This document shows positions 22,703 through 32,992 of a stretch of 64,000 bases of DNA, in pieces; position 1 is the stretch's first letter; each line of letters starts with the position of its first letter. Under the pieces are notes generated by a model. That model made no database searches, was not told the origin of the DNA, and saw only the letters and a list, made by a program, of their open reading frames with translations. The DNA comes from Ramazzottius varieornatus (lineage: Eukaryota > Tardigrada > Eutardigrada > Parachela > Ramazzottiidae): NCBI GenBank assembly GCA_001949185.1, contig BDGG01000009.1, positions 431,347 to 495,346 of the forward strand, in the 5' to 3' direction. The translations under genes were made by a program, and so were the position numbers.

Positions 22703-24876
22703 ATGGACGAAATGGCAAGTGAAACGGAGCCGTCAGAGCACGAACAGATTGAGCTGGAGCACGATTCCCACTCTCCAGAAGATGTGGAACCAGCCACCCA
22801 TGACGTCGTAACGTCCGAACTGGATCCGCTCAAAGAAGAAAAGTTCCAAAAGTTTATCTATGGACAGTAAGTTTAGCATGCTGATTACCGGAGGTGCTTT
22901 CTCCAGAAGTGACGTCTTGAACACTATGTGTAATACTCTTCTTCCTAGAGTGGTTGAAGTCGAAGAAGGAACAATTGTGGATGATTATCCTGCGATAAGT
23001 GCCGGAGTCAGCCGAACTGTGCCCACCCAAGTAAGTTTGGAATATGCCAGTCTTTGCCGTGACGAACGTGACATTGATGAATGATCATCGTAGATACTGG
23101 CGACTTTATTGCATCGAGCGTTCTGCGGACATGGCTATAACGTTCTCAGTACAGGTAAGCGAGTACACGCGTCCATGGTGTTCATATAGGTTCGTTGTGA
23201 ACGTCGGAAGTCGATGGGATATTAGGACCGAGGACTCAATGGGAGAATCGTGAATTGAGTGTGCTTTTGTGCCTTTCCAGTGCCGCAGAAAGTTATGCGA
23301 AATGCCATGTTTATGGTGGATCTTCGAAAGCTGACTAAAGAAACGGACATCTATTATGATGGCCTGGGAATGTGGGACCAGAACTGTGGCAAAATCACGA
23401 ACTACTTCCGCTTCGTCGGCGGAGAAGCCAAGCAAATCAGTGTAAGACTTTGCCCGTTAGAATATTCCTACAGCAATCTGCAGTTTTGATATCGTCTTGA
23501 AGCTGTCCATCGTTCTTTTCCATACCGAAGAATTTAGCCTTATGAAACGTCGGCAAATGAATTGAATATGACTGTCTTTTCAAGTTGCGCACACTTCTAG
23601 CCAGTGACAACGGATACGTGCGCCAGTTAGGAAAACAGTTTACCGATTTTGATCGTTTCAAGTAGCGCACACTGCTAGCTACCAGCAACGAGAGCGTGCG
23701 CTAGTGAAGATGACGATTATTCTTTAGTTGATCTACCGTTTATTCAATTGCTTCATGATCTTCTTATGCAGGATGGGAAAGAAGAACGGCAGGAAGACGT
23801 TGTGGCCTTCGTTCGTCGTACTGATCGCAACCTCAACTGCAAAGCCTACAACAGAGTGGTGGTCACCTGCAAGAAGTACGGGCTTGCAGTGATCCACTAT
23901 TTCTTCAAGGGACGGGATGAAGAACCCTTCGAAATAGTGACGATGTCTCAGAAGGGTGCTCGTAGCCATAATGGCCATTCGGACACGTCTTCCTCAAACG
24001 CTGCCACACCATCTCGTACCGGAACGAAGCGGAAGTACTCTGGGAGCACGAGCACCAAACTTGGCACGCCAGAACCCGCCACTATGGACCAAATCATGTA
24101 CTTGGCGAACGGACCTGACCAAAGCCAGGCGGTTCCTGTCAGAGTTACAAGTGAGAAAAAAAATTAATACAAACATATTCAGCATAAAAAGACAATGAAA
24201 ATGAAAATAAAATTCTGAAAGTAATAAGGGCGGAATGGCAGCTCGTCAGCAATCTCTGATAACGTCGTTTTCCCGAGTGGTGCACGCTTCCGGCCAACAG
24301 CAACAGACGCGTGCGCTACTTGGAAAAGCTTGACTGTATCTTGCCTCAAGTGGCGTACGTTTTGGATTGATAATGGCCGGAAGTGTGCGCCACTTGAGAG
24401 AGCGATCTGGCCGAGTTTGTTTGCCGAGCTCGTAAATGACTTATTGCGCACTTTTTATTCCGAAAAAATTTTTTGTAGCTGTACAGAGTATACAGTCGGT
24501 GGGACCTCTGCACAATCCTTCATCCTTCGGACCTTCCCTTCCAGTGGACAACGAGAACGGAGACTCGAGCCCTACTGCGCTGACGACCTACCTGAAGAGC
24601 CATATCGCGCAGATAAGGCAAGATCGGGCTGAGGAGCGGCAACTGCGGAGGGAGGAGCTGGAGCAGCGGAAGAGAGAACGAGCCGAGGACCGTGAATGGC
24701 AAAGAGAGGAGGCGGAAACGCGGAGACGCGAAAGGATCGAAGAGATAGAACTGCGGAAGCAAGAATTGGCTCTGGAAAAGACCAAGATCAACCTGGAACA
24801 GCAGCGCTGGGAGCTCGATCGCAAGGAGAAAGAACTGTTCCTAGATTTGCTACGGAAGAAATTACTGGATGCATGA
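22703..24876 (+). CDS. Unrecognised coiled-coil family protein, copy 2
   Basis: Six exons: 22703-22866, 22949-23030, 23094-23154, 23281-23441, 23772-24150, 24479-24876; 414 residues. It is paralogous to copy 1 at protein level. Shared features are an acidic N-terminus starting MDE, the domain blocks VPQKVMRNAMFMVDLRKL, W-x-QNCGKITNYF, FVRRTDRNLNCKAYNRVVVTC and GLAVIHYFFKGRDEE, a Ser/Thr-rich linker with a KRKYS patch, and a C-terminal charged helix (RREELEQRKRERAEDREW ... INLEQQRWELDRKEKELF). Copy 2 has one extra 5' exon and diverges enough that DNA similarity to copy 1 is largely lost, so it is the older paralog. The two introns in the second half carry foldback repeats. Function is unknown; a nuclear protein that dimerises through the C-terminal helix is a guess. 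Confidence 0.7.
23560..23725. repeat. Foldback repeat, family copy 2 intron 4, two units
   Basis: CAAGTTGCGCACACTTCTAG to ATACGTGCGCCAGTTAGG, then a decayed unit. Confidence 0.75.
24245..24435. repeat. Foldback repeat, family copy 2 intron 5, two units
   Basis: CGAGTGGTGCACGCTTCCGG and AAGTGTGCGCCACTTGAG arms. Confidence 0.8.
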
Positions 24877-25433
24877 TCTGACAGTCTTAACTTGAACCGA
24901 TTTCATGGTGCAGGTGTGCTTGTTTTGTTTCTTTCATCTCAGCTGCGTCTTAGCATATTCCATAGTTTCAGCAACTTCTGTTATTCCGTTCGCGTTAAGC
25001 GGATTTTATTTTCCTAGATTGTAGGCTGTTCTTAATTTTCCGGCTTTCTTCGCCAGAACTAATATCAAGCGCAGTTGACCGTTAACCGGTGTGACCACCC
25101 ACATCATAAGTTCGTATGACGAGATACCTCGAAGAACATAGTATGCCTTTAGAAGGGCACCCGCTTGAACGTCTTCTAGGTCTCGCGGAAGGTTTCCCTC
25201 CATGCGCTTTTCGCTTGGAGAGCTCGGTCGATCGGCGAGGTTGGTTAGCCAAAAACGGAATGCATACGCTGTGGGACTTCTCCTCTATTGTGTCGCGCCA
25301 ACCGGAAGTTCATACTGTTATCCTGTGGTGGAAGAACCAGGGTGAAAACGGGGGTAGTGCGATCCTGTCCCTCCGGTGTATGCTTTGATCTCTAATTTCC
25401 TCTTCGCGACAGGAGCGTAAGTTAGTACGCTGC
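24877..25433. other. Intergenic with unassigned open frames
   Basis: A minus-strand open stretch around 25006-25203, preceded by further in-frame sequence, reads like protein (AYYVLRGISSYELMMWVV) but has no recognised domain and no clear upstream exon. The opposite strand is also open at 25116-25388. No call is made. Confidence 0.3.
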
Positions 25434-26120
25434 TTATGCGAGTGTGTCGACGAGGAGTGGTTTTGGCTCGTCGTTTTCTTCTTCCTCCGACTCTTCGTCC
25501 AGCCTACTCAAGTACATCCGGACATCCGGTGGTCCTTTCCTCACTTTACGAGTCATCGGTTTCATCTCTTCCTCATCCTCAAGGTTCAAGCACGGCCTTG
25601 ATGGGCAACTGACCAGCGGCGATATTTCAATCAGGTTCGAGTTCGATAGATCATTGAAGAACTGCGCGTAGACGCACCGTAGAGACATCAGCGTCTCCGC
25701 CATGGCAAACATAAAGCCGAAGATATACGCAATCATCATGGTTGACTTCAGCACTTGTAGATGGTCTATGCGGTCATCAAGGACTTCGGGGAAGAATATG
25801 GCGGACCCGACGACGATGCCCGCGCTGTAGAACGTCGTGGTGGAGCCCAGCGCCAGGAAGGAAACGGCCAGTGGGTGTTGGCTCTTGCCGAAGGCGAAGG
25901 TATCCATAGTGGTCAAGACGCCGAGAATACCAGTCGTCATCAGCAGGATACCCATTACCATGCCGGAAGTCCAGATGTGTTTGAATTCAGGGTAGAAGGC
26001 ATAGCTGAAGACGTTGAAGATTAGGAGGGTGAAACCGAAGATGAGCGTGCAGATACTCGCCCATTTTATGATGTCCCGGTAAGTGACAGAACGAGCTTGG
26101 GATCTGTGAGATGACAGCAT
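25434..26120 (-). CDS. Four-pass membrane protein, unrecognised
   Basis: Single-exon gene of 228 residues. Hydrophobic segments lie at about residues 20-45, 53-73, 84-108 and 125-150, giving a tetraspan topology with short loops, and both termini are probably cytosolic. The second segment is Gly/Met-rich (GMVMGILLMTTGILGVL), reminiscent of MS4A/CD20-like or TMEM tetraspans. The Cys-Cys-Gly loop motif of tetraspanins is absent. The ~75-residue tail is strongly acidic with runs of Glu (LEDEEEMKPMTRK, EESEEEENDEPKP). No enzyme motif is seen. An upstream exon is possible but not needed. Confidence 0.6.
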   Translation of the reverse strand: MLSSHRSQARSVTYRDIIKWASICTLIFGFTLLIFNVFSYAFYPEFKHIWTSGMVMGILLMTTGILGVLTTMDTFAFGKSQHPLAVSFLALGSTTTFYSAGIVVGSAIFFPEVLDDRIDHLQVLKSTMMIAYIFGFMFAMAETLMSLRCVYAQFFNDLSNSNLIEISPLVSCPSRPCLNLEDEEEMKPMTRKVRKGPPDVRMYLSRLDEESEEEENDEPKPLLVDTLA

Positions 26121-26720
26121 TGACTAAAACCATACGAAAGACGTGAGGATCGCATTGTTTCCAGCAGTTTTGGTACTTTGCCTATGATGTATGAGACGTC
26201 GGCAAAAATTAACCCAAATCGTTTACCCCAGTGGCGCAAGGTCTCGGCCACAAACACGGGAAGCATGCGCCACTTGACAAACGATCTGAGTGAAATCAGG
26301 CGCCGACGTCCCGTATGTCGCTTACCGTGTACTCGAACTTCTGATCCTGGTATCCACTCTTCCATTTCATGCAAGTTCCACAACGCATCTTACAAACGAT
26401 TTTTGTTTCAGACTGTTATCGGTTTTTTTTCGTTACAGCAACTCGGAAGGGGGTACAGGTTCTACATAGGCGAAAAATTTCGTTCTCTTTGAAGAAAAAC
26501 GATTATGTGGTCAGTTTACTCTCTTCTGTTGGTATGACGACGTAGCCAGTCTGCTTTGAATACAATGCTATTAATTTTCTCGGATTTGCCAAACTATCTA
26601 CTACTGCGCCCCTTCGAGTTGGACCCTCAAGGAGTGACTCGTATGCCACTGTATATTTGCCCTGTGTTTCTTCTAGTTGCAGATGAAGCGAAATCTTGTG
26701 CTGATGGACTGCGATCTTTT
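26121..26720. other. Intergenic, one foldback repeat
   Basis: A foldback copy lies at about 26200-26310. The rest is AT-rich without supported genes. Confidence 0.4.
26200..26310. repeat. Foldback repeat, intergenic
   Basis: CCCAGTGGCGCAAGGTCTC to AGCATGCGCCACTTGAC. Confidence 0.8.
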
Positions 26721-27340
26721 AGATACTTCCATTAAAGCTCCACCCTCGATCGGTCATCATCCCACGTGCCAGCTGGAACTAGGAAGAAACATTAACGTGT
26801 TGTTCTGCGACAGACATATGTTGGCTGTGCCGAGGTACTTACGGTAGAGAATGTTTGAGTTAGTGGATGGTACACATCCGGCATTTCGTGAATCGTTGGA
26901 AGGTACCTTCCATAAGTAGCTTGACTGGTTGTTTCGTAGCGAGGGTTCCGGGGCTTCAGTTTATAACCGGACCACATCATACCTGGAAGTAGACTTTATG
27001 ACAAGACCGCTGGATTTTGCGCGTGGATTGATGGTTGATTTCGATCGTACTTGGCTCGTCTTTATGAGGAAGAAACTCCAGTGTCTTGGTCTCCAAAGTA
27101 GGGGGCAGCGTCTGCGATACCTTGTGGCCTTTGACTTGATCGTACAGGTGGTTCTCTTCTGGACTTCTCCTAATCCATGTCGGCTATAAGAGTTGCGCGC
27201 GGTGATGCTCGTTTTCTTTATGGGCAATCATGAAATGTTTCAAGATGGCAGATATTCACCTGAGGTTTGTAATCTTGGTAATCGTACTCCTGTACATGCG
27301 AGGTGGCGAAAGGTGTGGATGGAGTGCGATAATAGGTCAT
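26721..27340 (-). CDS. Tentative small multi-exon gene
   Basis: On the minus strand a first exon (27340-27260) encodes MTYYRTPSTPFATSHVQEY and ends at a GTGAAT donor. An acceptor at 27180-27181 opens a second segment. Around 26990-26850 an open stretch encodes RNPRYETTSQATYGRYL followed by PTIHEMPDVYHPLTQTF and ends at a strong donor (ACC/GTAAGT). A final exon may read FQLARGMMTDRGWSF to a stop. The short, Tyr/Pro-rich, domain-poor style resembles ciliary microtubule inner proteins. Frames between the middle exons are ambiguous because all three are open there, so this is a sketch, not a model. Confidence 0.35.
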
Positions 27341-28169
27341 CGTGACAGATGAATGAATGTTTGTCCTTGTTCCCAGTCACATGACTGGGAGCTGCATAGT
27401 GCATACCACAGCAACAGAAAGCCCTCAAACGCACTTCCTGCTTAGAGTACGGAAACGACAGCTTTTTCGTTGTTAGTGGTCCGGGTCGTAGTGTAGAATA
27501 AAACTCATTAGCCGTCCCCTTGATGAGACTTCGGGCAGTGCATTGGGTTTGCGATGTCGGAAAATGAATTGAAGAAGTCCATTGTGTCAAGCGGCGCACG
27601 TTTTCATTGTCAAAGTCCAAAGCTGTCCACCACTTGACAAAACCATCGTGCTTAATTCATTTATTGACGTCCCATTTGACTCTCTCGTTGAAACGAAATA
27701 CCAGATTCGATGAGGACATTTCTAAGTACTTTGTGTCTCCATAGTCGGTCGACAACTGAGGGATGTTGTCTGTGTGCGGGTATAGTGATTGGAGCAGACC
27801 GCATCTTTTTTCCCTGTTTTGAATTCTGGTTGAATTTAGGTTGATTGATCTCGGACATACTACGGTTCAGGAACGCAAGATATGCAATCCCAGCTTTCTA
27901 TATCAGCACTCTTGTTTGGATGCGGAAGACCAACTTTCATATTTAAAACTCGTTTTGAGATTACTAAAAAAATTTAGTGTTTGCGCGAGTTTTAGTGTCG
28001 AGACGTTGAGGTTTTTGATCAACATTCCGGATGCCCTTGTCAAGCAAGAGATATCCGGTCAGTTCATGAAAATCGGTGGAGCTATATATATGTCGTGAAA
28101 CTCACTCGAGGAAATAGACGGCATGTTTACAAAAATTTGCTGTTTACAACTCCTTTTGGAATATCGAGT
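27341..28169. other. Intergenic, one foldback repeat
   Basis: A foldback copy lies near 27575-27680, followed by AT-rich sequence. Nothing else is supported. Confidence 0.4.
27570..27680. repeat. Foldback repeat, intergenic
   Basis: TCAAGCGGCGCACGTTTTC with right arm GCTGTCCACCACTTGAC. Confidence 0.7.
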
Positions 28170-28865
28170 TTAGTCATCAATGGATACAGCTCTAAGCATC
28201 CCTGCATTGGCAGTAGCGTTCGGTATTGATAGCGCTGTAACTTGCGGTGATTCCAGCGAATCGACCTCGTGTATTTCATGTTGCTTCAAAGCGTACTTTG
28301 GTTCTCCGGCGAAAATGAACTTTCCTGTCAGCCTCTGGCCATGGATGACACGGTCATACCACAGTGCATCATCCACAGGCATCTGGTCAAATGGAATCTT
28401 GTCCAAGTCGAACCATTCACACATCCACAAGTCCGGCGAACCGACATATCCGTTGGCGCCTCGCGTCTTTCCAACTCCATCATTGTTAATATGCGCCACA
28501 CGTGGCGCTGAACCTGTCAGCTCAGAATTTGCAGGCATCTCGTGGACAAAAATATACTCCGTATTGGGGACAGGTACGTCAAACTGGAAGACGGCCATCA
28601 GATTCAGCTGGTCAGCTGCCCAGTCTGCGCCACTCAGGTATTCGGCCTCGGAGGAGGTGGCCAGTCTGATCACAGCATGGCGCAGGTCGTTGCCGTCGTG
28701 TTCAGCTCGGAACTCTCCCCACAGACCTGTGTAGCGCTGCATGAAATCTCCAGTCAGCCATTTGCACAGGAGAATTTTGCCTGTAGGGTAATCGACGCAC
28801 GAACGGACGATGGTCAACAGCTGAACGAACCTCTTGCCTGCTTCGCTTTCGGGAAGCATATCCAT
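28170..28865 (-). CDS. MTH1/NUDT1-like Nudix-fold protein with destroyed catalytic box
   Basis: Single exon, 231 residues (human MTH1 has 156, aligning to the middle and C-terminal part). MTH1 hydrolyses oxidised purine nucleoside triphosphates. Family features are the strand KILLCKW, YTGLWGEF at the start of the Nudix region, and the characteristic tail CEWFDLDKIPFDQMPVDDALWY...GKFIFAGE. The tail preserves the W-x-x-DD-x-x-W substrate region. The Nudix box should read G-x5-E-x7-R-E-U-x-E-E-x-G-U. The aligned stretch GEFRAEHDGNDLRHAVIRLA then TSSEAE lacks the first Glu and the R-E-x-x-E-E core, so metal binding and hydrolysis should be lost. The frame is intact over the full length, so it may have been kept for binding rather than catalysis. 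Confidence 0.7.
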   Translation of the reverse strand: MDMLPESEAGKRFVQLLTIVRSCVDYPTGKILLCKWLTGDFMQRYTGLWGEFRAEHDGNDLRHAVIRLATSSEAEYLSGADWAADQLNLMAVFQFDVPVPNTEYIFVHEMPANSELTGSAPRVAHINNDGVGKTRGANGYVGSPDLWMCEWFDLDKIPFDQMPVDDALWYDRVIHGQRLTGKFIFAGEPKYALKQHEIHEVDSLESPQVTALSIPNATANAGMLRAVSIDD

Positions 28866-30166
28866 CTTTCCACTGAGTGTTCCGAAGTATTAACAAGATC
28901 TGCGCTGGACTGATCACCAGAACCGGTAACCGCGCTGCCAGAACGTAGGGCAATGCAGTAGCTTAAAACGATCAGAAAGTAAAGTAACTGAAAAGTAGGT
29001 AGGTGTCACGTTCGAGCCGGATCAGACTTTGTACCTGGAACAAGACATCATATTCTGATACGGATCTGTATGCCACTTGGCTGTACTGTGCATCCTGGCT
29101 GATCAAACGGTACGAAACGTTGTCAGCAGTTATAAGACATTCCAGTTTCATCGAATATTAGGCACCAATAGGTTAGCTAGAAAAATAAACCCATTTTCAC
29201 AACAAATACGGAAGCATGCATTGTACCGACCTTATTGCATGCGTGCACTACAGCTATGTAAACTTTTTGGAATACGGAGAAGGTAATAAAACTATCGATG
29301 AGAACCGCGCCCTAACTAGACAATTTTTCCTGCGAGGTAAGAGTTGAACTTTCAGCGCTTCGAATTCTTTGGTGAATTTTTGTACAATCCTGAAACAAAG
29401 AACCAGCGTTAGGTTAGGCTATGATCTAGCTCTACAAGATAATGAAAGGTTAGTGCGCGACCGGAAGTTGTACATCGAACGACAAATGCACGTTGACCAC
29501 TTTACCTCTGTAGAGTTCCTCGTGTCCTCCAAGAATTGCGGGCTGGAACTACTTCTGCTCAAGGGAGGGGAATGAATCTGGGTGAATTCCGAAAGCAAGA
29601 TCGACTCACTCAGGCCAGGAACTCGCACTAGCCGTCGAGAGGGCCAATGACAGCCTTCTTCCGCAAAAGACACGGGCGGACTTCCGGCGGCGGCTCTCGG
29701 AGATCTGACATCGTTGGGTGGAGACATACTTTTTTCTGCTAAGCAAAATAGAAGACAGTGGGAAGCTTGAGTAGAAAGTAGGCTGATAGTGAAATAGCTC
29801 GAGCACGGGCTGAGTGCCGACGACTAACGAGTTATCCTGCAAAATTTGCAAACTACCTATCAATCGCAGACGTTGTCCATCTTCACTGTGTCAAAATATG
29901 CGCCACAATCGTGCGCGCGTGACGCGTCTGGCAAGACAGAAGTTCCAGTGTGACTGTGGCAGATTGCTTCCGCGAAGCTGACTCCACAAAATAAATGCGT
30001 CATGGTTCCTTCAGTCCTCGTCTTCAAGGTTGTCGTCTGTTCGTCCGGGAACCGGTTTTTTTGACCCGTCTGGCTCCAGCCGCGAAAACAGTACACAGTG
30101 TAACTTTCGTGCCTAAAATGATGTGCTGTATTCGAAGTCGACTATGCTCACGTGACCACAAAGCTG
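28866..30166. other. Intergenic with one possible exon
   Basis: Minus-strand 29727-29607 could be a 5' exon (MSPPNDVRSPRAAAGSPPV..., ending at a CTGA/GTGAGT donor), but no downstream exon joins in frame to the Nudix-like gene. The remainder appears non-coding. Confidence 0.3.
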
Positions 30167-31901
30167 ACGAGGGGATTTAGCCAATGCTCCAGTCTTATTT
30201 CACAAACTGAAACGACAGAGAGGTAGAGGAGAGTTTTCTCTATCGACTGGGATGGACCAGGCCGGCAGAAAAAAATCCTGGAAGACATAACAGGAAGCGG
30301 AAGTGACGTCAAAATCTGGGCGGAACATCGGCATCAGTCAAGTAATTTGATTGTGTGCTGGTTGATTCGCTATTTGATTGGTCTGTAACACTACATGGGT
30401 AGAAGAGCTGCTGATCACTAGTTTTGATTGTTTTGTCAAACTTCGTTCTCTTTTCTCGTTTTCTCTCCTCCAGTTATCGCAGACATGGATTCTATTAACC
30501 CCTTGAACATCCTAAAGCTTTTGGAGATGGACTATGAACAGGATTTTCAACCCCACGACTCTCCAAGTGACCATGACAAGTTGCTCAAGGCACTCATCAA
30601 AGGTATGGTAGGCTTGTTGATAAGGTATACACTTGAAGCCTATCCGAATCCATCATTCGCTTGCAGACTTCCTGGATATTCACATCAACCAAGCTGGAAG
30701 TCCGATCTTGGCCATCGAGGACGATCTTCAGTACGAGCTACAGACCAGTATGCCGACGTTCCAAGAGTTCGAAAAGTCTGTCGCAGAAAACAACCTGTTG
30801 ACTGGACATCGCGAAGCTGATTTTGAGCCAACCCCAAACGATCGCCTTGGAGAACCTGACTCAAGCGCAACTGAACCTTCTTCGCATGAGCTGTTTGTGC
30901 CTAGAATTCCCGATCCAAAAGTGCCGTCGAGCCAAGCAGCTGATCTCGATTACAAGAAACGCGCCGTACGATTCTGGAGTAGTGTCATAACAAAGGCGAC
31001 GTAGTCTGTCAAGTGTTCAAGTCTTATTCAAGAAGGTTACCAGTGTGCGTCAGCTCAATGAATGGGAGCAGCAGGTAGAAGACGGTGGCTCGCGTATCGA
31101 TAAGCTGGAGGCGTTACGACTGAAGCGAGCAACCTTCACGTTACCGCATCGACATCCGGCAAGATGACAAAGGAGCTTTTCGTCGAATGGTGCGAAAAGG
31201 TTTTCTTCCCACAAATGGACGGACATTGCTTGTTCCTGGCAGATTCTTGGCCGACGTTTGCCGATCAAGAAGCTGTAGAGGAAGTCAAGCCAGAGGAACT
31301 GGAGTACGAGATGATCACGATTCCTCCTAAAGTCACCGGCCAGATCCAGCCTCTAGATGTGCTGTGTTTTCGGATGTACAAAGGATACTTTCGAAAGGTG
31401 TCAAATTGGATATTTCTGAACGATCAACCTGTACAGGTTCACCATCGGGACGTTATTCTCAAGCTGCATTCGCTGATCTATCAGCAGTTCACTTCTCGTA
31501 GGTTTGAAAATTTCATCGCAGAAGCCTGGCATTTGTTTGGATATATTGACAGGTCTTACAAGTACGTAAATCCTGCGGAATTTTGTTTTGATGGATCAGT
31601 TGGTCCTTGCGACCGTGTTGACTGTAACCGCTTGTTGCTGTTGAAGTGTGGCTGGTGTAAGGCTCCTTTGTGCTTCCATCATTTTTACGAGAGATATCAT
31701 TTCTGTAAAACTTATGTTCCATGATTGTCTCTCTTTACCATGTTCCGCCCAGATTCTGACGTCACTTCCGCTTCCTGTTGTGACTTCCAGGATTTTTTTC
31801 TGCCGGCCTGGTCTATCCCAGTCAATAGAGAAAACTCTCCTCTACCTCTCTGTCGTTTTAGTTTGTGAAATAAGACTGGAGCATTGGCTAAATCCCCTCG
31901 T
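30167..31901 (+). mobile_element. Internally deleted DDE DNA transposon with 162-bp TIRs
   Basis: Inverted repeats 30167-30328 and 31740-31901 match over 162 bp with only a few mismatches, starting ACGAGGGGATTTAGCC. Between them are transposase remnants. An N-terminal part (30485-30604 spliced to 30667 onward) leads to a helix-rich segment, KKVTSVRQLNEWEQQ with DGGSRIDKL, that needs a frame change near 31003. A C-terminal part at 31164-31724 has LFLADSWP, IPPKVTGQIQPLDVLCFRMYK (typical of DDE endonucleases of pogo/Tc1 type) and a Cys/His-rich end (CGWCKAPLCFHHF). The segment that should carry the first catalytic Asp is missing. The near-identity of the TIRs suggests recent mobility, presumably driven in trans. 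Confidence 0.85.
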
Positions 31902-32378
31902 GAGATGCAAAGTAGCGACAGCGCTAAAATTTGCTTCGCATTGCAGCCTGTCAGGCAGGGAAATAATACTATCCACGATATACTGTCAAAATTGACTTCC
32001 GGGACCACCTTCAGGGGAGTGATGAGAGAAAATTCACTTCTTCTGTAATGAACCGCTGTCCGCTTCTCTACCGCTGAAAACCGGAAAATACAAGAACCAA
32101 TTTCCGTACTCATAGTACACATCAATTCTTTTTCCGGTACGATAACGTGTTACCTCAGAACAGCAACTTTTTGGTACCAGTATGTACAGTACAACGTGCG
32201 CACAGTAGCGACAATGACCTTGTCTTGCGCATCTTCCCTCCGGGCGATCATACGTGTACATCACAACCGATCAGAACATTGCTGAAAGCCTGAAATCTTC
32301 TGCTCTTGTTTCTTGGTTGTTCATCTTTTCCCTCAGAAGTTGTGAGTGAAGTTTCCTAAACAAGGAAGTTTGAGCGCT
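31902..32378. other. Intergenic
   Basis: No gene, repeat or RNA is recognised. It includes the presumed promoter of the next gene. Confidence 0.4.
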
Positions 32379-32846
32379 ATGGAACACAGCAAACTCTTCA
32401 TACTCATATTCACCACTCTTTCAGTTTTGATCATCTTACCGCAAAGCTGCCATGGAAAGGAAGCAGAAGCTATGGATGACAGCGACGACAAATCGCTCTG
32501 GACGAGTAGTGGAAAGAAGGCCCAGGATGACGGATATTGCTTAGCCGGTGACGGGAAATGTAAGCCGAAGAAGAAGGTTCTCGCTGGTGAAGGTCCCACG
32601 CCGCCGCACGTAGCAGCCAGCCTGCACGACAAGGCTGCAAACCAGATCATTGATACTATTGCTAAATACGCCAAAGATTTTACGGAAGGAAACTTGGACT
32701 GGAGGAGCTTGATACAAACGGAATACGGACAAAAAATAAGCAAGGCCGTATTGACCGGTGGATTACCTGGTGGGAACCCGGCTATGGGAGCCGCATTCAA
32801 AGTCTTCCGAACGGTCTCTCATTTCCTGCAGTACATAGTGTTTTAA
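32379..32846 (+). CDS. Small secreted protein, unrecognised
   Basis: Single-exon frame of 155 residues. The start at 32379 gives a classic signal peptide (MEHSKLFILIFTTLSVLIIL, then PQSCHG as the likely cleavage region). The mature part is polar and acidic at first, with a Cys pair in GYCLAGDGKCKPKKK that could form a small loop, and later a predicted helical stretch (HDKAANQIIDTIAKYAKD) and a Gly-rich segment (GGLPGGNPAMGAA). No family is recognised. A longer in-frame ATG at 32346 would disrupt the signal peptide. Confidence 0.55.
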   Translation: MEHSKLFILIFTTLSVLIILPQSCHGKEAEAMDDSDDKSLWTSSGKKAQDDGYCLAGDGKCKPKKKVLAGEGPTPPHVAASLHDKAANQIIDTIAKYAKDFTEGNLDWRSLIQTEYGQKISKAVLTGGLPGGNPAMGAAFKVFRTVSHFLQYIVF

Positions 32847-32992
32847 TATCAGCAAGCTGTGTTGATACCACCAAAACGATTGTGAGAGCAAATTAATCTA
32901 ATCTCAATTTGGTATTTTAATTTTATTTATATTCGTACGTTGATTGTGCTGTGATGAAGCGATGTTTTATGGTTGGTTTTCCTTTTTAGATT

